Assembly (NCBI GenBank): GCA_947489315.1
Contig: CANLCX010000001.1
Coordinates: forward strand, 58,501 to 122,500
Direction of reading: 5' to 3'
Length of the DNA stretch: 64,000 nucleotides
DNA from: an uncultured Sphingomonadaceae bacterium
GTDB lineage: Bacteria > Pseudomonadota > Alphaproteobacteria > Sphingomonadales > Sphingomonadaceae
A program made the translations under genes and the position numbers. This document shows positions 50,724-60,146 of this stretch, piece by piece. The notes below the pieces were generated by a model, which was not told the DNA's origin, did no database searches, and saw only the letters and a list, made by a program, of their open reading frames with translations. The stretch's first letter is position 1. Each line of letters opens with the position of its first letter.

Positions 50724-53402
50724 ATGACCACCACCGGACAAGACTCGCTGGGCACGCGCTCGACCCTCTCGGTTAATGGCACCGACTATGCCTATTATTC
50801 GCTCGCCAAGGCGGCGGCGAAGCTCGGGGATATCGATCGCTTGCCCTATACGCTGAAAGTCCTGCTCGAAAATATGCTGCGCTTTGAAGATGGCGGCCAT
50901 ACGGTGGCGGCTGGGGATGCGCAGGCGGTGGTGGACTGGCAGAAAGAGGCCAAGTCCTCGGCGGAAATTCAGTACCGTCCGGCGCGCGTGCTGATGCAGG
51001 ATTTTACCGGCGTTCCCGCCGTTGTCGACCTCGCCGCGATGCGCGACGGGATCAAGGCTTTGGGCGGCGACGCGCAGAAGATTAACCCGCAGGTGCCGGT
51101 GCATCTGGTGATTGACCACTCGGTCATGGTTGACGAATTTGGCACACCTCAAGCTTTCGAGAATAACGTGGCGCTGGAATATCAGCGCAATATGGAGCGC
51201 TATGAATTTCTGAAATGGGGATCGAAGGCGTTTGACAATTTCTCGGTTGTGCCTCCCGGAACCGGCATTTGCCATCAGGTGAATCTGGAAAATATTGCGA
51301 AGGCCGTGTGGAGCAGCAAGGATCAGAATGGCGAAATGGTCGCCTATCCCGATACTTGTGTCGGCACGGACAGCCATACGACAATGATCAACGGCCTGGG
51401 CGTGCTCGGCTGGGGCGTGGGCGGCATTGAGGCGGAAGCCGCGATGCTGGGCCAGCCGGTATCGATGCTGATCCCCGAAGTGGTCGGGTTTAAACTGACC
51501 GGCGAGCTGGCCGAGGGTATTACGGCGACCGATCTGGTGCTGACCTGTGTGCAGATGCTGCGCGCTGTGGGTGTGGTCGGGCGCTTTGTTGAATTTTACG
51601 GGCCGGGCGTGGCGGCGCTGTCTTTGGCGGATCGCGCGACGATCGCCAATATGGCGCCGGAATATGGCGCGACCTGCGGTTACTTCCCGATTGATGACAA
51701 GACGCTGGATTATCTGCGCCTGACGGGTCGCAGCGAAGCGGACATAGCGCTGACCGAAGCTTATGCCAAGGAACAGGGTTTCTGGCGGCTCGATGAAGCG
51801 AAAGACGCGATTTATTCCAACAAGCTGGAACTGGATATGACCAGCGTGGTGCCGTCTTTGTCGGGGCCGAAATTGCCGCAACAGCGCGTGTCGATGAGCG
51901 AGCTGGACGAGAGCTTTAACCGCGATCTGGGCGAAGTTTTCGGGACCGACGATAAAGCGGGCCGGGTTGCTGTCGAGGGCAGTGATTATGATTTCGGCCA
52001 TGGCGATGTCGCGATTGCCGCGATTACGTCCTGCACCAATACGTCGAACCCCAGCGTGCTGATTGCCGCCGGTCTGGTGGCGCGTAAGGCGCGGGCCTTT
52101 GGTTTGCAGCGGAAACCTTGGGTGAAGAGCAGCCTTGCGCCGGGGTCTCAGGTGGTGACGGATTATCTCGATAAGGCGGGCCTTTCCGAAGACCTGAACT
52201 ATCTTGGGTTTAATCTGGTCGGCTATGGTTGCACGACCTGCATCGGGAATAGCGGGCCTTTGCCGCCGGCGATTAGCAAGGCGATTAATGACAATAGTAT
52301 CGTTGCGGCGAGCGTTTTGTCCGGCAACCGTAACTTTGAAGGCCGTGTGTCTCAGGATGTGCAGGCGAACTATTTGGCTTCGCCGCCGCTGGTGGTCGCC
52401 TATGCGCTGAAAGGCACGGTGCGTGAGGATATGTATGAAACGCCGATCGGGCAGGGCAGCGATGGCGAAGACGTCTATTTGAAGGATATCTGGCCAACCA
52501 ATGATGAAGTGAACGAAGCCATGGGCGGCGCGGTCAATCGCGAGATGTTCATGAGCCGCTATGCCGATGTCTATAAGGGCGATGCGGCGTGGCAGGATAT
52601 CGATGTGACCGGCGGCGACACCTATCAGTGGCGCGCGGGGAGTACTTATGTGGCCAATCCGCCCTACTTTGACGGCATGACGATGACGCCGGAGCCGGTT
52701 GGGGACATAATTGACGCTAAGACACTGGCATTATTGGGAGATTCGATCACGACCGACCATATTTCGCCCGCCGGTGCGATCAAGGAAGATTCGCCCGCAG
52801 GCGAGTATCTCCGCGACCATCAGGTGAACAAGGCGGACTTCAACAGCTACGGCAGCCGCCGCGGAAACCACGATGTGATGATGCGCGGAACTTTCGCCAA
52901 CATCCGCATCAAGAATGAAATGGCCGACGGCAAAGAAGGCGGCCTAACCAAATATAACGGCGAGATCATGCCCATATATGACGCCGCCATGCGCCACAAA
53001 GCCGACGGCAATGACCTGGTCGTCATTGGCGGTGAGCAATATGGTACGGGCTCTTCGCGCGATTGGGCTGCGAAAGGCACCAACCTGCTGGGCGTGCGCG
53101 CTGTGATTGTCGAAAGCTACGAGCGTATTCACCGGAGCAATCTGGTCGGTATGGGTGTGTTACCGCTGCAATTTGTCGAAGGCGTTGATCGCAATACACT
53201 GAAGCTTGATGGCAGCGAGAGCTTCACCATCAAGGGTGTTGCCAGCCTTAGCCCCTTGCAGAATCTGGAAGTCGAAATGACCCGTGCTGATGGTTCAACG
53301 GAAACGTTCAACACGCTCTGCCGGATCGACACCGCCAACGAGATGGAATATTTCCTCAACGGCGGCATCTTGCATTACGTGCTGCGTAATCTGGCGGGGT
53401 AA
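50724..53402 (+). CDS. acnA: Aconitate hydratase A
   Basis: 892 residues, the usual AcnA/IRP1 length. It interconverts citrate and isocitrate in the TCA cycle using a [4Fe-4S] cluster. Cluster cysteines lie in ITSCTNTSNPSV and GYGCTTCIGNSGPLP. Other landmarks are DSHTTMINGLGVLGWGVGG, GDSITTDHISPAGAIK, and the swivel-domain EQYGTGSSRDWAAKG. All catalytic features appear intact. It is preceded by the 519-bp spacer with three palindromes and an AAGGGA ribosome site. A possible TTG-initiated secreted protein follows almost immediately. A long open frame on the opposite strand (50574-52001) is only a shadow. Confidence 0.97.
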   Translation: MTTTGQDSLGTRSTLSVNGTDYAYYSLAKAAAKLGDIDRLPYTLKVLLENMLRFEDGGHTVAAGDAQAVVDWQKEAKSSAEIQYRPARVLMQDFTGVPAVVDLAAMRDGIKALGGDAQKINPQVPVHLVIDHSVMVDEFGTPQAFENNVALEYQRNMERYEFLKWGSKAFDNFSVVPPGTGICHQVNLENIAKAVWSSKDQNGEMVAYPDTCVGTDSHTTMINGLGVLGWGVGGIEAEAAMLGQPVSMLIPEVVGFKLTGELAEGITATDLVLTCVQMLRAVGVVGRFVEFYGPGVAALSLADRATIANMAPEYGATCGYFPIDDKTLDYLRLTGRSEADIALTEAYAKEQGFWRLDEAKDAIYSNKLELDMTSVVPSLSGPKLPQQRVSMSELDESFNRDLGEVFGTDDKAGRVAVEGSDYDFGHGDVAIAAITSCTNTSNPSVLIAAGLVARKARAFGLQRKPWVKSSLAPGSQVVTDYLDKAGLSEDLNYLGFNLVGYGCTTCIGNSGPLPPAISKAINDNSIVAASVLSGNRNFEGRVSQDVQANYLASPPLVVAYALKGTVREDMYETPIGQGSDGEDVYLKDIWPTNDEVNEAMGGAVNREMFMSRYADVYKGDAAWQDIDVTGGDTYQWRAGSTYVANPPYFDGMTMTPEPVGDIIDAKTLALLGDSITTDHISPAGAIKEDSPAGEYLRDHQVNKADFNSYGSRRGNHDVMMRGTFANIRIKNEMADGKEGGLTKYNGEIMPIYDAAMRHKADGNDLVVIGGEQYGTGSSRDWAAKGTNLLGVRAVIVESYERIHRSNLVGMGVLPLQFVEGVDRNTLKLDGSESFTIKGVASLSPLQNLEVEMTRADGSTETFNTLCRIDTANEMEYFLNGGILHYVLRNLAG

Positions 53403-53403
53403 A

Positions 53404-54228
53404 TTGCCTATTTTGCCGCCAAAGTTGCTTCAATTTCGCGCTTTGGCGGCAATACTAGCTACATCTTTGATGACATTAGCGCCTAATGTCCATGCACGGT
53501 CTGAGGTTAACACCCAAAGCCAGATCGTAGCCGCTCGAGCGGAACGTTTCCTGTCTCTGGTGATAAGCGGCGACAATGAATCCCTTATCAACGAAGGTCT
53601 TGTTTCGGGAGAGCTTGCAGAGCCAGCGTTTCAGGCGCGAGAGATGGGCTCGGAAATCGACAAGGTTATCATGATCTCCGCGTCAAAGGCTGTTGCCAGG
53701 CGGGCGGCTCCTTCTGGAGTTCCCAATGACTATTTCTATCTGCAAAAACCAGACGATCAATGGCGAGTATATGCAATTAGATCTTTGGTACTTCCTGTTT
53801 TTGTTTGGGAAATGAAACGTGAGATGGCTGGTCGATCTGATCTTACGCCCGATTTGAAAGCAACCCATCAGAATATTTTGCTCACAACTCTATCCGATTC
53901 CGAATTGAGATCTTGGTTTGAGGATCACAAGGCAGAGCTTGAAGAAATGCGTCTGCTGAAACCGGTCTATGATCGCTCTATGAACGAATTAGACGTGAAT
54001 GCTGTTTTCAAATCAGATCAGCCGCGCGTAAATAAACTGGTTGAGAAGCTACATCTCAATTACGCGGAACAGAAAGGTAATATGTTTGACGTTAATATAG
54101 GCGGTATATTGGATAATAGTGTTGGTTTTTTGCACGCTGCGCCTGAACATGTTCCGAAAATCTCCACGTTCCACTATATTTGGATCGAGCCGTTGGGTGA
54201 CGGGTGGTATCTGTATAAAACAACCTGA
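53404..54228 (+). CDS. Secreted protein of unknown function
   Basis: 274 residues from the TTG at 53404, two bases after the aconitase stop and preceded by GGCGGGGTAAA. This start gives a normal signal peptide (KLLQFRALAAILATSLMTLA, cleavage near VHA). The frame stays open to 53284 inside acnA, but that part is out-of-frame aconitase sequence. No domain is recognised. The mature part is mixed alpha/beta with an acidic, lysine-rich middle (DHKAELEEMRLLKPVYDRSMNE), no cysteines in the mature part, and ends WIEPLGDGWYLYKTT. It may be co-transcribed with acnA, but nothing ties it to the TCA cycle. The protein-coding call rests on length and signal peptide, and the start codon is uncertain. Confidence 0.6.
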   Translation: MPILPPKLLQFRALAAILATSLMTLAPNVHARSEVNTQSQIVAARAERFLSLVISGDNESLINEGLVSGELAEPAFQAREMGSEIDKVIMISASKAVARRAAPSGVPNDYFYLQKPDDQWRVYAIRSLVLPVFVWEMKREMAGRSDLTPDLKATHQNILLTTLSDSELRSWFEDHKAELEEMRLLKPVYDRSMNELDVNAVFKSDQPRVNKLVEKLHLNYAEQKGNMFDVNIGGILDNSVGFLHAAPEHVPKISTFHYIWIEPLGDGWYLYKTT

Positions 54229-54296
54229 CCGGGCGTTGCAGTTCCTACTTTCGCGGGAATGACGATGGTGTTAGCTTCCGCACATAGGAGAAACCC

Positions 54297-54950
54297 ATGC
54301 CCCGACTGCGCGAAATACCTCGGTCTGAAGTGACCGACGATTATGTCCTGAAGCTTTATCAGACATTGTTCGGAGATCGTGATCCGGTCGCAGAACCGGG
54401 CACCGCAACCGGGACACCGGGAAATTGGTGGACTGTCTTTGCGCATGTCCCCGATGCTTTTAAACATACGACCGAAGGCTTTGGCTTTTACCGCTCACCC
54501 AATCGCAAACTGGATCCGAAGCTGCGCGAGCTCGGCCAAATTCGTGCCGGTTACGCAGTGGGATCGCAATTTGTCTATTCGCAGCATAGCAAGGCGATGC
54601 GGTTCGAGGGTTTTTCCGAAGAGCAGGTCAAAGCCATTCCTAATTGGTCCGTGGCGGATTGTTTCAGTCCGGTGGAGCGTGCTGTCCTCGCTTACACGGA
54701 TTGTTTGGTGTTGGAGCAGGGCCGGGTGCCCGATGGCGTTTTCGATGCTTTGAAAGAGCATTTGTCGGAGGTCGAAATCCTTGAGCTCACTTACATCGCC
54801 TGCACTTATATGATGCATGCGGTTATGAGCCGGGCGCTTCGGCTGGAGTTTGATGATGTTGATGAGCGCATTGTGGAAGTACCGGCACCAGAGGGGGCCA
54901 CCGCAGACGTTATGGGCATGGTCGATAAACGGAAGGATGCAAACACATGA
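54297..54950 (+). CDS. Carboxymuconolactone decarboxylase / AhpD-like family protein
   Basis: 217 residues with the all-helical CMD/AhpD fold: KLRELGQIRAGYAVGSQFVYSQHSKAMRFEGFSE and SPVERAVLAYTDCLVLEQGRVPD are its two characteristic segments. AhpD-type peroxidases have CxxC before the histidine; here the site reads QFVYSQH, so there is no redox-active cysteine pair and alkylhydroperoxidase activity is unlikely. A lyase, hydratase or structural role is left open. GGAG sits seven bases before the ATG. The stop overlaps the VOC protein start by four bases, so the pair is co-translated. A short REP-like sequence precedes the gene (TTTCGCGGGAATGACGA at 54249-54265). Confidence 0.82.
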   Translation: MPRLREIPRSEVTDDYVLKLYQTLFGDRDPVAEPGTATGTPGNWWTVFAHVPDAFKHTTEGFGFYRSPNRKLDPKLRELGQIRAGYAVGSQFVYSQHSKAMRFEGFSEEQVKAIPNWSVADCFSPVERAVLAYTDCLVLEQGRVPDGVFDALKEHLSEVEILELTYIACTYMMHAVMSRALRLEFDDVDERIVEVPAPEGATADVMGMVDKRKDANT

Positions 54951-55477
54951 GCTATCATCATCTCGCTCTCGCCGCCAAGGATATGGCCGCCATTCACAGT
55001 TTTTATGAAGGCGTCATGGGTTTTGAACTGGTGACTGTCGAAATTGCGCCGGTCATGGGCGGCGGCTGGGGCAAGCATTTTTTCTACCGGATGGATGGCG
55101 ATGACAGCAAGTTTATTGCTTTTTGGGAATTGCATGATGTGCCGGGGCAAGAAGACCATGAGTTTGATTTAAATGCAGCGGCGAAAATGCCGCCGGGTAC
55201 CAATCATATCAGTTTCGGCGTGGATAGTTCTGAACAACTCATCGAGCGCAAGGAGCAATGGAACGCGGCGGGATTGGATGTTCTGGAGATTGACCATAAT
55301 TGGTGCCACTCCATCTATACGCGCGATCCCAATGGCAATATGGTCGAGTTCTGCCTGACTACTGGAAAATTTGGTGATGCGGAGCGTGAACGCGCTCTGG
55401 CGGCACTGGATGAAAAAGAGATGAAGCCAACGCCGCCACCCGCGATGATGAAGCAGTGGTTAGCGAAAGACGCGTAA
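54947..55477 (+). CDS. VOC-superfamily protein (glyoxalase/extradiol dioxygenase fold)
   Basis: 176 residues. Two paired beta-alpha-beta-beta-beta units are recognisable: the first begins YHHLALAAKDMAAIHSFYEGVMGFELV, the second IDHNWCHSIYTRDPNGNMVEFCL. Histidines (residue 3 or 4, and in the DHNWCHS region) and a glutamate (EFC) can supply the metal site of glyoxalase I-like or ring-cleavage enzymes. Coupling to the CMD-like protein recalls catabolic gene pairs, but no aromatic pathway is next to them, and the convergent TauE/SafE gene ends nine bases away. Substrate unassigned. The C-terminal tail is charged and proline-rich (MKPTPPPAMMKQW). Confidence 0.83.
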   Translation: MSYHHLALAAKDMAAIHSFYEGVMGFELVTVEIAPVMGGGWGKHFFYRMDGDDSKFIAFWELHDVPGQEDHEFDLNAAAKMPPGTNHISFGVDSSEQLIERKEQWNAAGLDVLEIDHNWCHSIYTRDPNGNMVEFCLTTGKFGDAERERALAALDEKEMKPTPPPAMMKQWLAKDA

Positions 55478-55486
55478 GGTCGGCGT

Positions 55487-56257
55487 TCAGAATAGCTTGA
55501 TCAGCGCGACAATTGCCGCAATCGCGAGCAAGACCATAACAAAGCCGCGCCAGACGGGTTCGGACACCGCGCCAAAATATTTCGATCCCAAATGATTTCC
55601 GCCGATCATCAGCGGGCAGGTCAGTGCGGTCAGAACCAAAAGCTGCAGGTCCACCATGCCGCGCAAAAAAGCGACTGCGGTTGCCATAGCGGCGGTGGCA
55701 AAGAATATGGTGATCATCGATCCGCGGGATACCGCTGGCGGAACTTGCTTGCGGACAAAATGAAGGACAACCGGCGGTCCAGGCATCGCGGCAAAGCCAT
55801 TGAGCAAACCGGATATGCTTCCCACCAACATGATATGCAGTGGGGATTTGTTAAGGGTCTGCGGCCGTTTCATCATGAATGCGAAAAAGCTTCCGATGGC
55901 AATCGTCGTGATGATCAATCGGGCAATATCGGCACTGACAATATCCAACAGCCAAAGACCAAATGGAGTTGTCACACAGGCGAGCGCGGCAATTTTTGTG
56001 ACCATCGGTACATCGATAATCCCGCGTGCTTGCCTTACGCCAAAGGGGCCAATGATCAGCTGCATCAGGATCGCCATCAAAACGGCGACTGCCGGCGTGG
56101 CGACCAATCCAACAAGTGGTACAGATAGGATGGCATAGCCAAACCCGGTTAGGCCACGGAAAAAAGCGGCACCGGCGACAATTAGGCATACTGACAGGAA
56201 AGGTAGGAGAGCCAGACCCGCATGGGTGTTCAACCAGATATCGAGTGTCTCAATCAT
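55487..56257 (-). CDS. TauE/SafE-family sulfite/sulfonate exporter-like permease
   Basis: 256 residues with seven to eight hydrophobic helices and the family repeats FRGLTGFGYAILSVPLVGL near residue 34 and GLLNGFAAMPGPPVVLHFV near 152 (the paired GxxxGFxxxPGP-type motif). These permeases move sulfite, sulfoacetate or other organosulfur anions across the inner membrane. No sulfur-metabolism gene is adjacent, so the substrate is unclear. It is oriented with the TetR gene (start at 56964) and lies about 70 bp after it, possibly in one transcript and under its control. The C-terminus is a membrane helix ending LLAIAAIVALIKLF. Confidence 0.87.
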   Translation of the reverse strand: MIETLDIWLNTHAGLALLPFLSVCLIVAGAAFFRGLTGFGYAILSVPLVGLVATPAVAVLMAILMQLIIGPFGVRQARGIIDVPMVTKIAALACVTTPFGLWLLDIVSADIARLIITTIAIGSFFAFMMKRPQTLNKSPLHIMLVGSISGLLNGFAAMPGPPVVLHFVRKQVPPAVSRGSMITIFFATAAMATAVAFLRGMVDLQLLVLTALTCPLMIGGNHLGSKYFGAVSEPVWRGFVMVLLAIAAIVALIKLF

Positions 56258-56325
56258 GCGGGCTCTTCGCCGATTCTTTCCGCAAGAGCAATAAGCGATT
56301 GAAATGGAGCTATTTAAGTCCAGTC

Positions 56326-56964
56326 TTAGCTAGCGATATGTAAGGCCGTTTTCTTTGGCCGCTCTTGTTCGCGTGCTTTCAGGCCAGTTAGGATCGTGTC
56401 AATCACCTGCCGTAACCGGTCTTTGTCCGCAAGATGCATCATGTCCACCATCAGGTTGGGATTGCAAAAGGGTTGCACCATCGTGTTGACCAATGAGACA
56501 ATCTGGTCGAGCTCCAACCCTTCAAAATAACCCTCCTCCATCGCTTCGGCGAGGATCATCGCCATATAATGGTCGGTCAGGTCGACATAGCCGCGGATGA
56601 CTTCAAAATGCTCGTTGCCCAATTCCATATAAGAGCGGAACAGGTCCGGATCTTCTTCAAAACGGGCGCGTTTAATGGCTAGTCGCCGAGCAAAAAATTC
56701 GTAGAGCTTTTGCTTGGCGGGCATGTCGGCTTCGACCAGGTCTTCGATGATCGTGATCAGCTCGGCAAACCAGCGGCCTGCCATGGCTTCGGCCAGCGCA
56801 TCTTTATTTTCAAAAAAGCGATAGACGTTGGATTGCGACATCCCGGCTTCCGCAGCCAGATCGGTGATGGTAAAGCTGATCGCTCCGCGTTCGCGAATAA
56901 TCACTTCCGCGGTTTGGATCAGTTTTTCACGGCCGGCTTCAATATCGGTTTCGGGACGCGGCAT
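56326..56964 (-). CDS. TetR/AcrR-family transcriptional regulator
   Basis: 212 residues from the ATG at 56964; AGGAG stands eight bases upstream, so the longer frame from 57012 is not used. N-terminal HTH: AEVIIRERGAISFTITDLAAEAGMSQSNVYRFFENKDALAEAM, the typical TetR DNA-binding region. The C-terminal ligand domain is helical. It resembles regulators controlling efflux or permease genes. The TauE/SafE gene lies downstream on the same strand; the divergent neighbour is the DUF389 gene, across a 159-bp spacer. Either could be its target. No clear palindrome in the spacer could be matched to it. Confidence 0.9.
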   Translation of the reverse strand: MPRPETDIEAGREKLIQTAEVIIRERGAISFTITDLAAEAGMSQSNVYRFFENKDALAEAMAGRWFAELITIIEDLVEADMPAKQKLYEFFARRLAIKRARFEEDPDLFRSYMELGNEHFEVIRGYVDLTDHYMAMILAEAMEEGYFEGLELDQIVSLVNTMVQPFCNPNLMVDMMHLADKDRLRQVIDTILTGLKAREQERPKKTALHIAS

Positions 56965-57123
56965 TGGGGGGCTCCTGCTTTGCTTTACATCTCTGTGACT
57001 TATGTAGCTCATACGGTTTTATGATAAAAGATATTTTTATTTATTTTTCAATTACCCCCAAGGTAATATGTCCTGTGTCTTTTCTATATTGTCGTCTCTG
57101 GCAGAGAGTGCCTATAGAAAATC

Positions 57124-58698
57124 ATGACCGAAAATTCGCAAGCGGAGACAGGGGCTCCAGCATCAAAGCCTGAAAAAGAGGTTGGCCCGTTCCAACCGGT
57201 TACGGGCAGCATATTGTTGTTCCGCCGTTGGTGGCGCGTTGTAGTCTGTTCCGGTGTCGATCAACAGGCTGTGATCGCCAAGGTCAAGGAAGATAGCTAT
57301 TTCAGCCCGCGCTATGCGTTCATGACCTGTATGTCGGCCGGTATCGCGATATTGGGTCTGCTGCTATCTTCTCCAGCCGTTGTGATCGGCGCCATGCTGC
57401 TCTCGCCACTTATGGGCCCGATCATGGGTGCTGGTTTTGCGCTGGCGATCGGTGATTATGCTTGGCTCAAGGCAAGTACAAAGGCTCTGGTTCTGGGGAC
57501 GCTGGTGGCTGTTTTATTTGCAGCATTGGTCGTGGCCCTGTCGCCGCTTCAAACCGTAACCACAGAAATTGCCGCTCGCACTCGGCCTAATTTATTTGAT
57601 CTGGCGGTGGCTCTATTTTCCGCACTGGCCGGGGCCTATGCGATGATCCGCGGGCGCATGGGTACGATCGTTGGCGTTGCGATCGCGACGGCATTGATGC
57701 CGCCATTGGCGGTGATTGGCTTTGGACTGGCGACGCTCAATATGACGGTCTTTGGCGGTTCCCTGCTTCTGTTTTTCACCAACTTGATGACCATAGCTTT
57801 GACAGCGGCCGGTATGGCACGGCTTTATGGCTTTCATTCCAGTCTTTCAGAGCGTCAAACACAAGTGCAGATTGGCGTGATGGTGCTGGTATTTGTGGGT
57901 CTAGCCATTCCGCTGGGCTATTCGCTGCAACAAATTGCCTGGGAAGCCAATGTTTCGCGTCAGGCTAATGGCTATATTAAGGACCAGTTTAGCGGCAGTG
58001 CGAGGGTTTCTCAGATAGATATTGATTGGGATGCTGAACCGATTTTGGTGAGTGCTTCCGTTTTCACACCTAAAATCGTGGGCGATGCCGAGCAACAAAG
58101 CGCACGCGTCCTCAGCCGCGCTTTTCATCGGCCAATTGCGGTTGCGATTGAACAATATCGGGTGGAAACCGGCACGACTGCTGCGAGTGTTGAACTGGCA
58201 GCAGCGCGCGCGCAGCAACAGGCACAGGAAGCGGAAATCCGGGTGGTCAAACTGCGCGAAAACCTTGCACTGGTGGCTGGTGTTTCGACAGATGACGTGA
58301 CGATTGATACGACAAAGCGCCGAGCGGTCGTATCGGCAAAACCGTTACAGGGGGCAACGCTCGATACTTATTATGCACTGGAAAAACGCATCGCCGATCA
58401 GGCCGCGGACTGGACCATTGAAATAAAACCGCCGGCGGTGGCCTTGCCGTCGCTGCAGGTGACCGACGGCGTGATCACTGAAAGATCGACTCGGCAGTTA
58501 CCCCTGATCGGTTGGGCTGCAGCGCGCGTCCAACTGCCGCTTGGGGCCTATGGATCGGCGGAAGATATTGAAGTTGCGAGAAAAACTTTGTTCGACACCA
58601 ATGCGACCACAATACGCGTGGCGGGATTGGGCGGCGCGGGCGGAACTGTGCGGCTGCGTTGGCTATCGCCGCAAGATACTGAACAGGAAGCACCATGA
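57124..58698 (+). CDS. DUF389 (TIGR00341-type) membrane protein with C-terminal extension
   Basis: 524 residues. The membrane part (about residues 65-275, five to six helices) has the DUF389 signature PAVVIGAMLLSPLMGPIMGAGFALAIGDY near residue 80 and GVAIATALMPPLAVIGFGLAT near 180. The rest (about 280-524) is soluble, probably outside the inner membrane: a coiled segment rich in Ala/Gln/Glu (ELAAARAQQQAQEAEIRVV, about 355-373) followed by a beta-rich tail (TERSTRQLPLIGWAAARVQLP). DUF389 proteins are typically shorter, so the tail looks like an added domain. Function unknown; a transport or stress role is commonly suggested for the family. It is divergent from the TetR gene and precedes two DUF4139 genes. 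Confidence 0.85.
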   Translation: MTENSQAETGAPASKPEKEVGPFQPVTGSILLFRRWWRVVVCSGVDQQAVIAKVKEDSYFSPRYAFMTCMSAGIAILGLLLSSPAVVIGAMLLSPLMGPIMGAGFALAIGDYAWLKASTKALVLGTLVAVLFAALVVALSPLQTVTTEIAARTRPNLFDLAVALFSALAGAYAMIRGRMGTIVGVAIATALMPPLAVIGFGLATLNMTVFGGSLLLFFTNLMTIALTAAGMARLYGFHSSLSERQTQVQIGVMVLVFVGLAIPLGYSLQQIAWEANVSRQANGYIKDQFSGSARVSQIDIDWDAEPILVSASVFTPKIVGDAEQQSARVLSRAFHRPIAVAIEQYRVETGTTAASVELAAARAQQQAQEAEIRVVKLRENLALVAGVSTDDVTIDTTKRRAVVSAKPLQGATLDTYYALEKRIADQAADWTIEIKPPAVALPSLQVTDGVITERSTRQLPLIGWAAARVQLPLGAYGSAEDIEVARKTLFDTNATTIRVAGLGGAGGTVRLRWLSPQDTEQEAP

Positions 58699-58763
58699 GC
58701 GTTTAAGCTACATTCATTTTCACGGCGTTAGGCCGTGCAATACGAACGATGGAGAGAGAAAAC

Positions 58764-60143
58764 ATGCGGCTTCTAGCTTTTACCGGTCTAGCACTGGTTA
58801 CCCTTGCAACCCCGGCGATCAGCCAGTCCTCTGGACAAGGCGATATAGCGGTTACGATTTACAATAATAATCTCGCATTGGTGCAGGATACCCGCCGCCT
58901 GAATATTCCATCTGGCCGTTCGGTGCAGACCTTCCCCGGCGTTTCCGGACAGATCCGGGCCGAGACCGTCGGTTTCAATGCGGCGGACACCGGGATTGTC
59001 GAACAGAATTTCGACTATGACCTGCTCTCTCCGCAAAAATTGATGGAAAAAGCGGTTGGCGAAACGGTTACCATTGTCCGCATCAACCCGGCCACCGGCA
59101 AAGAAACCCGCGAGCGCGCCAAAGTGCTGGCTGCCAATGGCGGCGTCGTGCTGCAAATTGGTAGCCGTATAGAAGTGCTGCGCGATGACCGGCTGCCAAC
59201 CCGGGTGATTTTCGATAAAGTGCCGAACAATCTGCGGGCACGGCCTACATTGTCCGTGACATTGAACAGCACGCGCGGCGGTACGCGCCCAGCGCAGCTC
59301 AGCTATTTGACCAGCGGCATGGGCTGGAAGGCCGATTATGTTGCTTTGTTCGATGAGAATGCGGGCAAGATGGATGTGCAGGGCTGGGTCACGCTGACCA
59401 ATAATACCGGCACGACATTCAACAATGCCAAAACCTTGTTGGTGGCGGGAACGCCGAGCGTGAATGGGCAGCGGAACCGGGGCGGCCGGAATAATATCCG
59501 CCGGGCTGGGACAGAATCCGCCAATCGCGAATCTCTCGGTGACTTCTATCTCTACCCGCTCGCGGCGCGCACGACGATTGCCAATGCGCAGACCAAGCAG
59601 GTCAGCTTTCTCGACGTAACCGGCGCTTCGGCGCAGAAGGCCTATGAATTTACCAACCGTTGGCTCGGCACACAGAATGAACCGCAAAGCGCAGCGACAA
59701 TATTGCAATTCAGCGCGTCTGCCGATGGCGGATTGGGCGATGCGCTGCCCGCTGGAACGGTGCGCGTCTATATGAAAGATGCTTCTGGCCAGCCGCAATT
59801 TATCGGTGAGAATAATATCGGTCATACGCCCATGGGATCAGAGCTCGGCCTGAAAACCGGCGAGGCCTTTGATGTGAAGGTCAAGCCGACCGTAACCGAA
59901 CGCCGCCGCCTGTCATCATCCAAGTGGCGCAGCAGCATGTCCTATGAACTAACCAATGCCAAGTCGACCCCGGTCACCGTGTTGGTGATCCAGGACGGGC
60001 TCGACTTTTACTGGAGCGACACCAGGATTGTCAGCGAGAGTCTGAAAAGCGAGCGGCGCTCGTCCAACAGCATCGTCTGGAAAGTACCGGTACCGGCCAA
60101 TGGGCGGGCCACCGTGACGGCGACCTTTGAGACGCGGTTCTAG
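58764..60143 (+). CDS. DUF4139-domain secreted protein 1
   Basis: 459 residues from the ATG at 58764, where GGAGAGAGAAAAC precedes the codon; the earlier in-frame ATG at 58749 has no signal-peptide-friendly start. Signal peptide about 1-22 (ending ISQSS). The mature protein fits the DUF4139/DUF4140 architecture: QDTRRLNIPSGRSVQTFPGV near 40, QLSYLTSGMGWKADYVALFDE near 185, and MSYELTNAKSTPVTV and SIVWKVPVPANGRATVTATFE at the C-terminus. These proteins are exported and of unknown biochemical role. A tandem paralogue starts three bases after the stop, so they are one transcript. Confidence 0.87.
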   Translation: MRLLAFTGLALVTLATPAISQSSGQGDIAVTIYNNNLALVQDTRRLNIPSGRSVQTFPGVSGQIRAETVGFNAADTGIVEQNFDYDLLSPQKLMEKAVGETVTIVRINPATGKETRERAKVLAANGGVVLQIGSRIEVLRDDRLPTRVIFDKVPNNLRARPTLSVTLNSTRGGTRPAQLSYLTSGMGWKADYVALFDENAGKMDVQGWVTLTNNTGTTFNNAKTLLVAGTPSVNGQRNRGGRNNIRRAGTESANRESLGDFYLYPLAARTTIANAQTKQVSFLDVTGASAQKAYEFTNRWLGTQNEPQSAATILQFSASADGGLGDALPAGTVRVYMKDASGQPQFIGENNIGHTPMGSELGLKTGEAFDVKVKPTVTERRRLSSSKWRSSMSYELTNAKSTPVTVLVIQDGLDFYWSDTRIVSESLKSERRSSNSIVWKVPVPANGRATVTATFETRF

Positions 60144-60146
60144 ATC

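Noticed and set aside
50574..52001. 475-codon open frame on the minus strand over aconitase
   Set aside because: His/Arg-rich low-complexity translation with no family resemblance, mirroring the highly conserved acnA frame.
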